Positions 10,395-20,309 of a stretch of DNA of 35,684 bases are shown here, one piece after another. Every line of letters begins with the position of its first letter. Positions within the stretch are counted from its first letter, which is position 1. The notes below the pieces were generated by a model that did no database searches, was not told where the DNA came from, and worked only from the letters and a program-made list of their open reading frames with translations. This DNA is from Sphingobacterium thalpophilum (GTDB taxonomy: Bacteria > Bacteroidota > Bacteroidia > Chitinophagales > Chitinophagaceae): assembly GCA_943325035.2 (NCBI GenBank), contig CALPNW020000009.1:1-35684 (forward strand), in the 5' to 3' direction. Made by a program: the position numbers and the translations under genes.

Positions 10395-10425
10395 TTTGCT
10401 AACACGCGTTAGTATATTATCTTCG
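10395..10425 (+). promoter_or_regulatory. Bacteroidota-type promoter with palindromic operator in the spacer, upstream of the paa TetR regulator
   Basis: TTTG (10395-10398), 19-bp spacer, TATCTTCG (10418-10425; one mismatch to TAnnTTTG). Spacer contains CTAACACGCGTTAG (10399-10412), a 14-bp palindrome with one mismatched pair. Confidence 0.65.
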
Positions 10426-10429
10426 TTTT

Positions 10430-11023
10430 ATGGCAAGGATAAAAATCGAAAAAAACAGTTCCCGCAAAGAAGTGATAGTAACCAAAGCTGCTGCGCTGTT
10501 TCGGGAAAAAGGTTTTAAGGCCGCCAGTATGCGGGATCTGGCAGAATCGGTTGGTGTGGAAGCAGCCAGTTTATATAACCACATCAAATCTAAAACGGAA
10601 CTGCTGCACGAATTGTGCTTTGGCGTTGCCAATCGTTTCATGCACAAAATGGACGAAGTAGAGTCGATGAAAATTACGGCCATTGAAAAAGTAGAAGCGC
10701 TGATCCGTTTTCATATAGACGAAATGATCCACCACTACGAAGAAGTATATGTTAGTGACCGGGAGTGGAAGCACTTATCGGATCCTTATTTATCCAACTT
10801 TCAGAACCAGCGCAGAATGTACCGCAAGCGTTTTGCTGCTATCATTGAAACCGGTATCCGCAACAAAGAAATTAAATCTATAGACGCATCTACTGCTGTA
10901 CTGATTTTACTGCATGCGATCGGTGGAATTGAGAGCTGGCACCGTTCCACCCAAAAGATCAGCGCTACGGCATTAACAGATAATATGATCACCATTCTGG
11001 TTGGAGGATTAGAAACCAAGTAA
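10430..11023 (+). CDS. TetR/AcrR family transcriptional regulator (putative paa regulator)
   Basis: N-terminal TetR HTH: KEVIVTKAAALFREKGFKAASMRDLAESVGVEAASLYNHIKSKTELL; first gene of the paa cluster. Confidence 0.95.
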   Translation: MARIKIEKNSSRKEVIVTKAAALFREKGFKAASMRDLAESVGVEAASLYNHIKSKTELLHELCFGVANRFMHKMDEVESMKITAIEKVEALIRFHIDEMIHHYEEVYVSDREWKHLSDPYLSNFQNQRRMYRKRFAAIIETGIRNKEIKSIDASTAVLILLHAIGGIESWHRSTQKISATALTDNMITILVGGLETK

Positions 11024-11026
11024 CCC

Positions 11027-12103
11027 ATGTCTAAAAATTTTCAGCCACTTACCATCAAAGACATCCGCAAAGAAACCGATGACTGTGTTTCTATTGCGTT
11101 TGATATTCCTGTGGAATTATCCAACCAGTTTGTTTTTAAACAAGGACAGTACATTACTTTAAAAACAACCATCCAAAACGAAGAGGTTCGCCGTTCGTAT
11201 TCTATCTGCAGCAGTCCTTTAGACGGGGAGCTTCGGGTAGCAGTGAAGAAAGTGGAAAATGGAATTTTTTCTACTTATGCCAATGAACAATTAAAAAAAG
11301 GCGACCAGCTGGAAGTGATGCAGCCCCTCGGAAAATTTTATACCGATCTGGATGCTGCAGAAGCCAGACAATACATTGCATTTGCTGCCGGAAGTGGTAT
11401 TACCCCTATTATCTCTATTATCAAAACAACCCTGCAGACCGAACCATTCAGCAGCTTCACACTGGTGTATGGCAACAGAAACCGCAACAGCATTATTTTT
11501 AAAGAAGCACTGGAGGCCCTGAAGAACCGTTTCATGGGCAGACTGAGCATTGTTTATATTTTATCACGCGAGAGAACAGATGCACTCATTCATTTCGGAA
11601 GAATTGATGGACAAAAATGCGGGGATCTCTGCAAATTGATCATTGATCCATTAATTGCACATGCCATTTTTTTATGCGGACCCGAAGACATGGTATTCGG
11701 TGTTAAGGACCAACTGGAAAAAACCGGTGTTGACGCAAAAAAAATACATTTCGAATTATTTACTTCCAGAAAAAAAGAAAAGACCACTACCAGCAATACC
11801 CTTTCTGCCTCAACAATAGCTAAAAGCAGGATCACCGTAAAACAGGATGGAGTTGCCGTAGATTTTGAGCTGGCATTTGAGGGCGAAAGCATTCTGGAAG
11901 CCGCAATGAAAAACGGGGCCGACCTTCCCTTTGCCTGCAAAGGCGGTGTGTGCTGCACCTGCAGGGCTAAACTGATAGAAGGCGAAGTAATCATGGAGGT
12001 GAATTATGGCCTGGAACCCGAAGAAATTGACCATGGTTTTATACTCACCTGCCAATCGCATCCGGTAACAGAAAAAGTAGTGATTGATTTTGATATTAAA
12101 TAG
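11027..12103 (+). CDS. paaE: Phenylacetyl-CoA 1,2-epoxidase reductase component PaaE
   Basis: FNR-type domain ([38 protein letters not shown]) plus C-terminal 2Fe-2S ferredoxin ([20 protein letters not shown]); adjacent to paaA-D. Confidence 0.95.
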   Translation: MSKNFQPLTIKDIRKETDDCVSIAFDIPVELSNQFVFKQGQYITLKTTIQNEEVRRSYSICSSPLDGELRVAVKKVENGIFSTYANEQLKKGDQLEVMQPLGKFYTDLDAAEARQYIAFAAGSGITPIISIIKTTLQTEPFSSFTLVYGNRNRNSIIFKEALEALKNRFMGRLSIVYILSRERTDALIHFGRIDGQKCGDLCKLIIDPLIAHAIFLCGPEDMVFGVKDQLEKTGVDAKKIHFELFTSRKKEKTTTSNTLSASTIAKSRITVKQDGVAVDFELAFEGESILEAAMKNGADLPFACKGGVCCTCRAKLIEGEVIMEVNYGLEPEEIDHGFILTCQSHPVTEKVVIDFDIK

Positions 12104-12111
12104 CAACAAGT

Positions 12112-13050
12112 ATGGAACAAGCCGTTCAGGAAGCATTTTTTCAGGATAAAATTGAAAAAGAAATAAAGATCGAACCCAAAGACTGGATGCCGGAGAAATA
12201 CAGGCAAACACTCATCAGGCAGATCAGCCAGCATGCCCATAGCGAAATCATTGGAATGCTGCCTGAGGCCAACTGGATCACCCGTGCGCCCTCACTGAGG
12301 CGTAAGGCAATTCTGCTGGCAAAAGTGCAGGATGAAGCCGGGCATGGTTTGTATTTATACAGTGCTGCAGAAACGCTGGGCATCAGCAGAGACCAGTTGT
12401 ATGATCAGCTGCATACCGGCAAAGCAAAATATTCTTCGATCTTCAACTACCCTACTTTAACCTGGGCCGATATGGGGGTGATTGGCTGGCTGGTAGATGG
12501 GGCTGCTATCATGAATCAGGTTCCCCTGTGCAGAAGCAGCTTTGGTCCTTATGCAAGGGCCATGGTGCGCGTTTGCAAGGAAGAAAGTTTTCACCAGCGG
12601 CAGGGTTTTGAAATATTGCTTACCCTCAGTAAAGGAACAGAAGCACAACGGAATATGGCACAGGATGCGATCAACAGATGGTGGTGGCCAAGCATTATGA
12701 TGTTCGGACCAAAAGATGATGAAAGCCCCAACAGCATCCAGAGTATGAAGTGGAAGATCAAACGTTTCAGCAATGATGAACTCCGCCAAAAATTTATTGA
12801 CGTTACTGCAGAGCAGATCAAAGTATTGGGATTCACTTTGCCCGACAAAGAGTTGAAATGGAACGAAGCCCGCCAGCACTATGATTTTGGCACCATTAAC
12901 TGGGATGAGTTCTGGCAGGTGATACAAGGCAACGGCCCCTGCAACAGAGAACGCCTTGATGCCAGAAAACAGGCATGGGCCAATGGTGCATGGGTGAGAG
13001 AAGCGGCCAGTGCCTATGCAGCAAAAAAAGAAAAAAATAAAACCATATGA
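12112..13050 (+). CDS. paaA: Phenylacetyl-CoA 1,2-epoxidase catalytic subunit PaaA
   Basis: [47 protein letters not shown]...[12 protein letters not shown]: conserved PaaA diiron motifs. Confidence 0.98.
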   Translation: MEQAVQEAFFQDKIEKEIKIEPKDWMPEKYRQTLIRQISQHAHSEIIGMLPEANWITRAPSLRRKAILLAKVQDEAGHGLYLYSAAETLGISRDQLYDQLHTGKAKYSSIFNYPTLTWADMGVIGWLVDGAAIMNQVPLCRSSFGPYARAMVRVCKEESFHQRQGFEILLTLSKGTEAQRNMAQDAINRWWWPSIMMFGPKDDESPNSIQSMKWKIKRFSNDELRQKFIDVTAEQIKVLGFTLPDKELKWNEARQHYDFGTINWDEFWQVIQGNGPCNRERLDARKQAWANGAWVREAASAYAAKKEKNKTI

Positions 13051-13415
13051 GCTTTCAGATAACCAAACAGTATTACGGCGATTACGGTGAAGCAAAAAAC
13101 GGCGCTGCTGATATTTCGGCAACCGGAACTGTAAAAGCAGAATGGCCGCTCTGGGAAATATTTATCCGCAGCAGACAGGGGCTTGATCATAAACATGCAG
13201 GTAGCCTGCATGCAGCAGATGCAGCTATGGCAATTGAAAATGCCCGTGACGTGTATACCAGAAGAATGGAAGGCGTAAGTATCTGGGCAGTAGAAAGCAA
13301 ATACATTCATGCCAGTAATCCGGATGAAGCAGCTGCTTTATACGACCCTGCCAATGACAAAGCATACAGGCATCCTACTTTTTATGACCTTCCGGAAGAA
13401 GTAAAATATATGTAA
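13047..13415 (+). CDS. paaB: Phenylacetyl-CoA 1,2-epoxidase subunit PaaB
   Basis: [51 protein letters not shown]; start overlaps paaA stop (ATGA). Confidence 0.97.
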   Translation: MSFQITKQYYGDYGEAKNGAADISATGTVKAEWPLWEIFIRSRQGLDHKHAGSLHAADAAMAIENARDVYTRRMEGVSIWAVESKYIHASNPDEAAALYDPANDKAYRHPTFYDLPEEVKYM

Positions 13416-13419
13416 GCAC

Positions 13420-14163
13420 ATGACAACAGCCAATCAAATAAATTCCATCCTCCACCTCGCCGATAATGCACTCATCATGGGGCATAGAAACAGTGAATGG
13501 TGCGGACATGGACCTGTGCTGGAGCAGGATATTGCCATCTCCAATATTGCGCTGGACTATATTGGTACGGCCAGAAATTTTTACCAGCATGCTGCCCAAA
13601 AGATCAACCAGACACCTGCTGACTATGCAGGATTTCATCTGCCCGCAACCGAAGACAGCCTGGCTTATCTGCGTGATGTAAGGGATTTTAAAAATCACCT
13701 GATCACCGAACTGCCCAACGGAGACTGGGCGCAAACCACCCTGCGCATTTTTCTGTTCAGCACTTACCAGTATTTTTTATACCAGCAGCTGCAAAAAGAA
13801 GAAGACATTGCGATTGCCGGCATCGCAGAAAAAGCGTTGAAGGAAGTGAGCTATCATGTAAAATGGAGTGGAGACTGGGTGATTCGTTTAGGAGACGGCA
13901 CCCCCGAAAGCCAGGAGCGCATGAACAATGCCCTGGAACATCTCTGGCCTTATACCAGCGAACTTTTTCTGGATGCAGAGGAACAGATTCACCAGCTGTG
14001 GTTTCAGAAAGTGAAAACTGTTTTTGCGGAAGCCGGTTTACATATTCCCCAGACAAGCTGGGTACAAAAAGGAGGAACAACCGGAAATCATACAGAACAC
14101 TTAGGATATATTCTGGCAGAAATGCAGTTTTTACAAAGGGCATATCCAAACAGTGAATGGTAA
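13420..14163 (+). CDS. paaC: Phenylacetyl-CoA 1,2-epoxidase structural subunit PaaC
   Basis: LADNALIMGHRNSEWCGHGPVLEQDIAISNIALDYIGTARNFYQHA...KEVSYHVKWSGDWVIRLGDGTPESQERM. Confidence 0.97.
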   Translation: MTTANQINSILHLADNALIMGHRNSEWCGHGPVLEQDIAISNIALDYIGTARNFYQHAAQKINQTPADYAGFHLPATEDSLAYLRDVRDFKNHLITELPNGDWAQTTLRIFLFSTYQYFLYQQLQKEEDIAIAGIAEKALKEVSYHVKWSGDWVIRLGDGTPESQERMNNALEHLWPYTSELFLDAEEQIHQLWFQKVKTVFAEAGLHIPQTSWVQKGGTTGNHTEHLGYILAEMQFLQRAYPNSEW

Positions 14164-14735
14164 CCGCCAACCCAATAATGATGAAACTCAATGACCCGAC
14201 TATTATAACCGTTCAACAGGTATGGGACCTGCTGGAAACCGTATCTGACCCGGAGATTCCGGTGATTTCTATCGTTGATCTGGGCATTGTAAGAAAAGTA
14301 GCGCTCATGGACGCTCCCCCTTTAAATGACACTACCGCTTTAAATGACACCCGTTCATTAAATGACCAGGGTGTGGTAGTAACCATTACGCCAACTTATA
14401 CCGGTTGCCCCGCCATGGACATGATTGCTGTGCAGGTTAGAATGGCTTTGATGGCAGCAGGATTTACTACGGTTAAGATTGTGCAGGAACTTTCTCCTGC
14501 CTGGACTACCGATTGGATGAGTGCAAAAGGCAAAGAGCAGTTACAGCAATATGGCATTGCACCTCCTATCGGAAGAAGTATAGATCAGACTTTTCTGGAA
14601 GACCTGAAAGTACCCTGTCCGCAATGTGGTTCCGTGAATACGGTGCTTGTTTCACAGTTTGGAAGTACTTCCTGCAAAGCACTTTTTAAATGTTGTGATT
14701 GCAAAGAACCTTTTGATTATTTTAAATGTCACTAA
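14157..14735 (+). CDS. paaD: Phenylacetate degradation protein PaaD (MIP18/DUF59 domain plus C-terminal Cys motif)
   Basis: VWDLLETVSDPEIPVISIVDLGIVRKV...TPTYTGCPAMDMI...CPQCGSVNTVLVSQFGSTSCKALFKCCDCKEPFDYFKCH. An inner ATG may be the true start. Confidence 0.95.
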   Translation: MVTANPIMMKLNDPTIITVQQVWDLLETVSDPEIPVISIVDLGIVRKVALMDAPPLNDTTALNDTRSLNDQGVVVTITPTYTGCPAMDMIAVQVRMALMAAGFTTVKIVQELSPAWTTDWMSAKGKEQLQQYGIAPPIGRSIDQTFLEDLKVPCPQCGSVNTVLVSQFGSTSCKALFKCCDCKEPFDYFKCH

Positions 14736-14765
14736 CCCTATTTTTTTATTCTAAATAATTGACTG

Positions 14766-15542
14766 ATGTCTTTGATTATTTGCAGCGTTGAAAAAAATAT
14801 TGCTTTCATTACCCTCAACAGGCCCGATAAACTCAATTCCTTTAACCGCGAAATGGCTTTGTTGCTACAGGCTGTTTTAGACGAATGCGCAATGAACAGA
14901 GAGATCCGTTGCATTTATCTGACCGGTGCAGGAAAAGGATTTTGCGCAGGACAGGATCTGGCAGAAGTTGCAGACCCTGAGGGACCGGGCATGGAGAAAA
15001 TTCTGGGAGAACACTACAACCCAATCATAGAAAGACTTCGGGCGATGCCCAAACCAATTGTTGCAGCAGTGAACGGTGTTGCTGCCGGTGCCGGTGCCAA
15101 TATTGCACTGGCCTGTGATGTGGTAGTGAGTACTGCTTCTGCTTCTTTTATTCAGGCTTTCTCTAAAATAGGACTGATCCCCGATAGCGGCGGAACATTC
15201 ACTTTACCCAGACTCATTGGTATGCAAAGAGCAAGTGCCCTGATGATGCTGGGCGATAAAGTGAGTGCAGCAGATGCCTTGCAAATGGGAATGCTGTATA
15301 AAGTTTTTGATGACCTTGTTTTTACTGAAGAGAGTAAAAAAATTGCAGCAACACTTTCCCAGATGCCCACTAAAGCCCTGGGATATATCAAGCATGCGCT
15401 CAACCAGTCTGCCGCCAATACCATTTCGGAACAGCTGCAGCTGGAAGATGAATACCAGCAGAAAGCTTCCTCTACCGAAGACTTTAAAGAAGGGGTTGCT
15501 GCCTTCCTCGAAAAAAGACCACCTGTTTATACCGGACAATAA
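14766..15542 (+). CDS. paaG: 2-(1,2-epoxy-1,2-dihydrophenyl)acetyl-CoA isomerase (enoyl-CoA hydratase family)
   Basis: LNRPDKLNSFNREM...GAGKGFCAGQDL...AAVNGVAAGAGANIALACDVV...AFSKIGLIPDSGGTFTLPRLIG; closest by eye to PaaG within crotonases. Confidence 0.9.
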   Translation: MSLIICSVEKNIAFITLNRPDKLNSFNREMALLLQAVLDECAMNREIRCIYLTGAGKGFCAGQDLAEVADPEGPGMEKILGEHYNPIIERLRAMPKPIVAAVNGVAAGAGANIALACDVVVSTASASFIQAFSKIGLIPDSGGTFTLPRLIGMQRASALMMLGDKVSAADALQMGMLYKVFDDLVFTEESKKIAATLSQMPTKALGYIKHALNQSAANTISEQLQLEDEYQQKASSTEDFKEGVAAFLEKRPPVYTGQ

Positions 15543-15554
15543 AAATCAACTGCT

Positions 15555-15965
15555 ATGACGCCCAACGATGTAGTTACCCATATTCTTAAGACCGATGCTT
15601 TTTCTAACTGGTTAGGCATTACGGTGCTAGAACTAAAAGAAGGGTACGCTAAAATTCAGATGACCGTTCGTGCAGAAATGATGAACGGACTTGGCATAGT
15701 ACACGGAGGTATTGCATTTGCACTGGCAGACAGCGCTTTTGCATTTGCGTGTAACAACAGAAATAATTTATCGGTGGCGCTCGATAATTCCATCAATTAC
15801 CTGAAGCCTGTGTATACCCATGATGTGCTTATTGCCGAAGCCATTGAAATACACAATGGAAGAAGTACCGGACTTTATCAGGTAACCATGACTAACCAAC
15901 ACGGGCATACAGTAGCTATTTTTAAAGGCACCTGTTTCAGAACAGGAAAGCCTGTTGTAAAATAA
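15555..15965 (+). CDS. paaI: Hotdog-fold acyl-CoA thioesterase PaaI
   Basis: MMNGLGIVHGGIAFALADSAFAFACNNRNNLSVALDNSINYLKPV: PaaI-type hotdog thioesterase. Confidence 0.95.
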   Translation: MTPNDVVTHILKTDAFSNWLGITVLELKEGYAKIQMTVRAEMMNGLGIVHGGIAFALADSAFAFACNNRNNLSVALDNSINYLKPVYTHDVLIAEAIEIHNGRSTGLYQVTMTNQHGHTVAIFKGTCFRTGKPVVK

Positions 15966-15971
15966 AATGAT

Positions 15972-16565
15972 ATGATCTATTCGTTCAAAGGCTTTATACC
16001 CGTGATCCATGAATCTTCTTTTGTGCACCCGCAGGCTGCAGTAACAGGCAATGTGATCATTGGTAAAAATGTATACATCGGGCCCGGTGCGGCCATCCGG
16101 GCCGACTGGGGATCCATCATCATCGAAGACGGTTGTAATGTACAGGAGAACTGTACCATTCATATGTTTCCGGGAACAGGCGTTCTGCTGAAAGCAGCCG
16201 CGCACATCGGGCATGGTGCCGTAATACACGGAGCTACCATCGGGCAAAACTGTTTGATAGGTATGAATTCGGTGATCATGGACAATGTAGTACTGGGTGA
16301 TGAATGCATTGTAGGTGCCATGAGTTTTATTAAGGCCGGCGAAATATTTGCACCGCGTTGTTTAATTGCTGGCAATCCGGCTAAAACCATTAAAGCCGTT
16401 AGTGATGAAATGATTGCCTGGAAAACCAAAGGCACTGCCCTTTATCAGCAACTGCCGGAAGACATGAAACAATACTGGCAGGAAACCACTCCCCTGCGGG
16501 AAATACCAGCCAACAGACCCTCGCAGGAAGTGCTTTTCAGCACCTGGAATGAAGCGAAAAACTAA
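15972..16565 (+). CDS. paaY: PaaY-like gamma-carbonic anhydrase/hexapeptide-repeat protein
   Basis: IPVIHESSFVHPQAAVTGNVIIGKNVYIGPGAAIRADWGSIIIEDGCNVQENCTIHMFPG...HIGHGAVIHGATIGQNCLIGMNSVIMD hexapeptide repeats; end of the paa cluster. Confidence 0.92.
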   Translation: MIYSFKGFIPVIHESSFVHPQAAVTGNVIIGKNVYIGPGAAIRADWGSIIIEDGCNVQENCTIHMFPGTGVLLKAAAHIGHGAVIHGATIGQNCLIGMNSVIMDNVVLGDECIVGAMSFIKAGEIFAPRCLIAGNPAKTIKAVSDEMIAWKTKGTALYQQLPEDMKQYWQETTPLREIPANRPSQEVLFSTWNEAKN

Positions 16566-16608
16566 CCAAATTACAATGTTGTATCTTCGCAGGCATTAAA
16601 CAGAATCA

Positions 16609-17613
16609 GTGGCAGAACGTAACAACTTTATAGACTATATCCGGATTTTTGCACGCAGTGGACACGGCGGAGCAGGTGTGAAGCATTTTATGCGCAACAA
16701 ACTGACTGCCATGGGCGGTCCTGATGGCGGAGACGGAGGAAGAGGCGGACATATTATTTTAAGAGGAAACAGTAATATCTGGACCCTCTTGCACCTGCGT
16801 TATTTTAAAAACGTGCTGGCAGAGGACGGGGAGAACGGAAGCAAAGACAATTGCACCGGTAAAGATGGTACGGATATTATTATTGATGTGCCTTTGGGAA
16901 CCATTGCCCGTGATGAAGAAACCGGAAAACAGGAAGCAGAGATTCTCGAAAACGGACAGGAATACATCTGGATCCGTGGTGGAAGAGGTGGACTGGGCAA
17001 TGCCCATTTTGCAACCCCTACCAACCAGGTTCCTGAACATGCACAACCGGGAGAAGACGGTATAGAAGGCTGGAAGAACCTTGAGCTGAAAGTATTGGCA
17101 GACGTGGGTTTGGTGGGTTTCCCCAATGCCGGTAAATCTACCTTGCTCTCTGTAATTACCGCAGCAAAACCTAAAATTGCCAACTACGCATTTACTACCC
17201 TTATTCCCCAGCTTGGAATGGTAGAATACCGCGACCAGAAATCATTCTGCATTGCAGACTTACCCGGAATTATTGAAGGCGCTGCAGAAGGCAAGGGCCT
17301 GGGTCATCGTTTCCTCAGACATATTGAACGAAATTCTATCCTGCTGTTTTTGATTCCTGCAGACAGTGCAGATCATAAAAAAGAATTCGACATACTTCGC
17401 AATGAACTGAAGTCTTATAATGAAGACATGCTTCAGAAAGACTTTATTATTGCCATCAGTAAAAGCGATATGCTGGATGACGAATTAAAAGAAGCCATCA
17501 GCCTGGAATTACCAACCGGTATACCCCATGTATTCATTTCTGCGGTTACCAACAAAGGACTTTCTGAACTCAAAGACCTGCTTTGGGATACCCTCAATAA
17601 GCCCGTTTCTTAA
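16609..17613 (+). CDS. obgE: GTPase ObgE/CgtA (GTG start likely)
   Basis: Obg fold [21 protein letters not shown]...[18 protein letters not shown], then G1 [15 protein letters not shown] and [25 protein letters not shown]. Confidence 0.97.
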   Translation: MAERNNFIDYIRIFARSGHGGAGVKHFMRNKLTAMGGPDGGDGGRGGHIILRGNSNIWTLLHLRYFKNVLAEDGENGSKDNCTGKDGTDIIIDVPLGTIARDEETGKQEAEILENGQEYIWIRGGRGGLGNAHFATPTNQVPEHAQPGEDGIEGWKNLELKVLADVGLVGFPNAGKSTLLSVITAAKPKIANYAFTTLIPQLGMVEYRDQKSFCIADLPGIIEGAAEGKGLGHRFLRHIERNSILLFLIPADSADHKKEFDILRNELKSYNEDMLQKDFIIAISKSDMLDDELKEAISLELPTGIPHVFISAVTNKGLSELKDLLWDTLNKPVS

Positions 17614-17807
17614 TTTATTCACCCTGATTATCAATCAGTTACCACTAATTTTAAAAATAGTGGGTTACCTTTCTTTCGTTTAGGTATAAATGTGTATAGT
17701 GTACACTAAGTAGCTACTGCTACATTTCGATTTTATGCATTCGCATATTCACTTGCTTGCCGCTGTGAGATTGAACTTTTTTTATTCAACACTTTAAAAA
17801 TTCATTT

Positions 17808-18239
17808 ATGAAAAAGCAAGTATTAACTTCTTTCGCAAAAAAATTCTTTCTGGGAAATTTAATGGCAGCTATGATGTTCCTTTCTGCCAATGCATCTGTT
17901 GCTCCTGTTCGTTATAACTACGAGCCGGCTAAAACCAACAAAGCTGCATTAACTTTTAAAGGAACAGACAGTAACAACTACCTTACTTTTCAGGTAGCGT
18001 ACAACAACCCTGCATCCAGCGCATTTAAACTGATGATTGCGGATGAAACCGGTGAGGTTATTTATAATGAAACCTTTTACCAGACAGAACCGTTCAGCAA
18101 AACTTTTAAGCTGGATAAAGAGAATATGAGCAAACTGAACTTCTCTATCCGCGATACCAATTCCGGTGAAACAGAAAAATTCGGTGTTCAGATTAACACA
18201 GGTGTAATAGAGAATGTAGTTGTATCCCGCAAGAACTAA
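17808..18239 (+). CDS. Small secreted protein of unknown function
   Basis: 143 aa with N-terminal signal-peptide-like segment (FFLGNLMAAMMFLSANASVA) and a beta-rich, Ig-like remainder. Confidence 0.75.
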   Translation: MKKQVLTSFAKKFFLGNLMAAMMFLSANASVAPVRYNYEPAKTNKAALTFKGTDSNNYLTFQVAYNNPASSAFKLMIADETGEVIYNETFYQTEPFSKTFKLDKENMSKLNFSIRDTNSGETEKFGVQINTGVIENVVVSRKN

Positions 18240-18267
18240 TTCAATTCTTATTTAAGGCTAAAAAAAA

Positions 18268-18298
18268 GCTACCAGATTTGCATCTGGTAGCTTTTTTT
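18268..18298. terminator. Bidirectional rho-independent terminator between the secreted protein gene and typA
   Basis: aaaaaaa-GCTACCAGAT-ttgc-ATCTGGTAGC-ttttttt: perfect 10-bp stem with A and T tracts on both sides. Confidence 0.95.
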
Positions 18299-18317
18299 AT
18301 ATACTTGATTATTTAAA

Positions 18318-20132
18318 TTATCCTACTGCCTCCGACTTCATGCTCTTGGAAGCTTTGGTTCTTTCATTTTCATCCAGTATGGTTTTACGCATACGGATAT
18401 TTTTAGGAGTTACTTCTATACACTCATCCTGCTGAATGTACTCCATACACTCTTCTAAAGTAAACTGCATTTTCGGAACAATTCTAACTGCATCATCACT
18501 TCCGCTTGCACGGTGGTTGGTGAGTTTTTTCATCTCCACTGCGTTCACATTCAGATCACCTGGTTTGATGTGCTCGGCAATCACCTGACCTATATAAACT
18601 TCTTCGGTAGGATCAATAAAGAAAGCACCTCTGTCCTGCAACTTATCAATAGAGTATGCAGTGGTTATTCCCTGAAACTTAGCAATCAAAACACCATTGC
18701 TTCTTCCCGGAATAGGACCTTTCCATGGTTTGTAATCAATAAAACGGTGCGCCATAACCGCTTCGCCGGCAGTACCGGTGAGCATTTGTGAACGAAGACC
18801 GATCAACCCTCTGGAAGGAATTTCAAACTCAAGGTGCTGCATTTCTCCTTTAGATTCCATGATCTGCATTTCACCCTTACGCTGGGTTACCAGATCAATT
18901 ACTTTACCACTGTATTCGGCAGGTACATCTACAACCAGATTCTCATATGGTTCGTGTTTCTTACCATCGATGGTTTTAACGAGTACCTGAGGATTTCCTA
19001 CAGTTAACTCATATCCTTCTCTGCGCATGGTTTCTACCAGGATGCCCAGGTGAAGAATACCTCTTCCGAATACCAGGAAACTATCTGCACTGTCAGTATC
19101 TTCTACTCTTAACGCAAGGTTCTTCTCTGTTTCTTTCATCAAACGGTCACGCAGGTGACGTGAGGTAACAAACTTACCGTCTCTTCCAAAGAAAGGTGAG
19201 TTGTTGATGCTGAAAGTCATACTCATGGTAGGTTCATCTACACTGATAATTGGCAATCCTTCCGGATTCTCCACATCAGCGATTGTATCTCCAATGGTAA
19301 AATCTTCCAGTCCTACAACAGCACATAAATCACCGGCTATTACCTCGGTAACCTTACGCTTGCCCATTCCTTCAAAAACGTATAATTCTTTTACACGGCT
19401 TTTCTTAACAGAACCATCTGCCAGTACCAATGCAATTGGCTGACTTTCTTTTATAGAACCTCTGGTTACTTTACCAATGGCTATTCTACCTAAGAAAGAA
19501 GAATAATCCAGTGAAGTAATCTGCATCTGAAGTGGTCCTTCATTTACTTTAGGGGCCGGTACATATTTAATGATCCCATCCATTAAAGGGAAGATATCTT
19601 CTGTTTGTATATTGGTATCGTTGAACCAACCGTTTTTGCCACTACCGTAAAAAGTAGGGAAATTCAATTGCTCTTCTGTTGCATCGAGGTTAAAGAACAG
19701 TTCAAAAACCGCATCGTGCACTTCATCAGGACGACAGTTTGGCTTATCTACTTTGTTGATTACTACAATCGGGTGCAGGTTGAGTTGTAATGCTTTCTGC
19801 AGTACAAAACGAGTTTGGGGCATTGGCCCTTCAAACGCATCCACTAACAGAATTACCCCATCAGCCATTTTCAATACACGCTCTACTTCACCACCAAAAT
19901 CACTGTGGCCCGGTGTATCTATCACATTAATTTTATAGTCTTTGTAGGTAACAGCTGCATTCTTACTGAAAATAGTAATACCGCGTTCTCTCTCGAGATC
20001 GTTGCTATCCATAATCAACTCACCAGCATCCTGGTTGTCTCTAAATACTTTGGTTGCGCCCAGAATTCTGTCTACCAAAGTTGTTTTGCCATGGTCAACG
20101 TGTGCGATGATGGCAATGTTTCTTATATCCAT
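18318..20132 (-). CDS. typA: Translational GTPase TypA/BipA
   Basis: MDIRNIAIIAHVDHGKTTLVDRILGATKVFRDNQ...MDSNDLERERGITIFSKNAAV...DTPGHSDFGGEVERVL. Confidence 0.98.
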   Translation of the reverse strand: MDIRNIAIIAHVDHGKTTLVDRILGATKVFRDNQDAGELIMDSNDLERERGITIFSKNAAVTYKDYKINVIDTPGHSDFGGEVERVLKMADGVILLVDAFEGPMPQTRFVLQKALQLNLHPIVVINKVDKPNCRPDEVHDAVFELFFNLDATEEQLNFPTFYGSGKNGWFNDTNIQTEDIFPLMDGIIKYVPAPKVNEGPLQMQITSLDYSSFLGRIAIGKVTRGSIKESQPIALVLADGSVKKSRVKELYVFEGMGKRKVTEVIAGDLCAVVGLEDFTIGDTIADVENPEGLPIISVDEPTMSMTFSINNSPFFGRDGKFVTSRHLRDRLMKETEKNLALRVEDTDSADSFLVFGRGILHLGILVETMRREGYELTVGNPQVLVKTIDGKKHEPYENLVVDVPAEYSGKVIDLVTQRKGEMQIMESKGEMQHLEFEIPSRGLIGLRSQMLTGTAGEAVMAHRFIDYKPWKGPIPGRSNGVLIAKFQGITTAYSIDKLQDRGAFFIDPTEEVYIGQVIAEHIKPGDLNVNAVEMKKLTNHRASGSDDAVRIVPKMQFTLEECMEYIQQDECIEVTPKNIRMRKTILDENERTKASKSMKSEAVG

Positions 20133-20309
20133 TATTGTGTATTTGTCTCAGTATCAATTACTTATGTAAATAATACCATTTATTTGAGCGGCAAAGGTAC
20201 GCTATTACAACGGGCATAGCAAGTAAAACAAGGTCAATATTCTGTTATGATTGGTTCCGGAAGCGTTAGTGTAGAGTTAATACTTATATTTATCGCAACA
20301 TAACCAGCT

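Noticed and set aside
12457-13122. 221-aa minus-strand ORF antisense to paaA/paaB
   Set aside because: Fully overlaps strongly conserved paaA and paaB; translation is low-similarity, Cys/Phe-rich and looks like a reverse-frame artefact.
16609-16611. GTG start of obgE as evidence of special regulation
   Set aside because: GTG starts are common enough; the N-terminus aligns well with other Obg proteins, so nothing unusual is implied.
17637-17690. Weak hairpin after obgE (ccacta...tagtgg) as a terminator
   Set aside because: Only about six paired bases and the following sequence is an interrupted T tract; not convincing.
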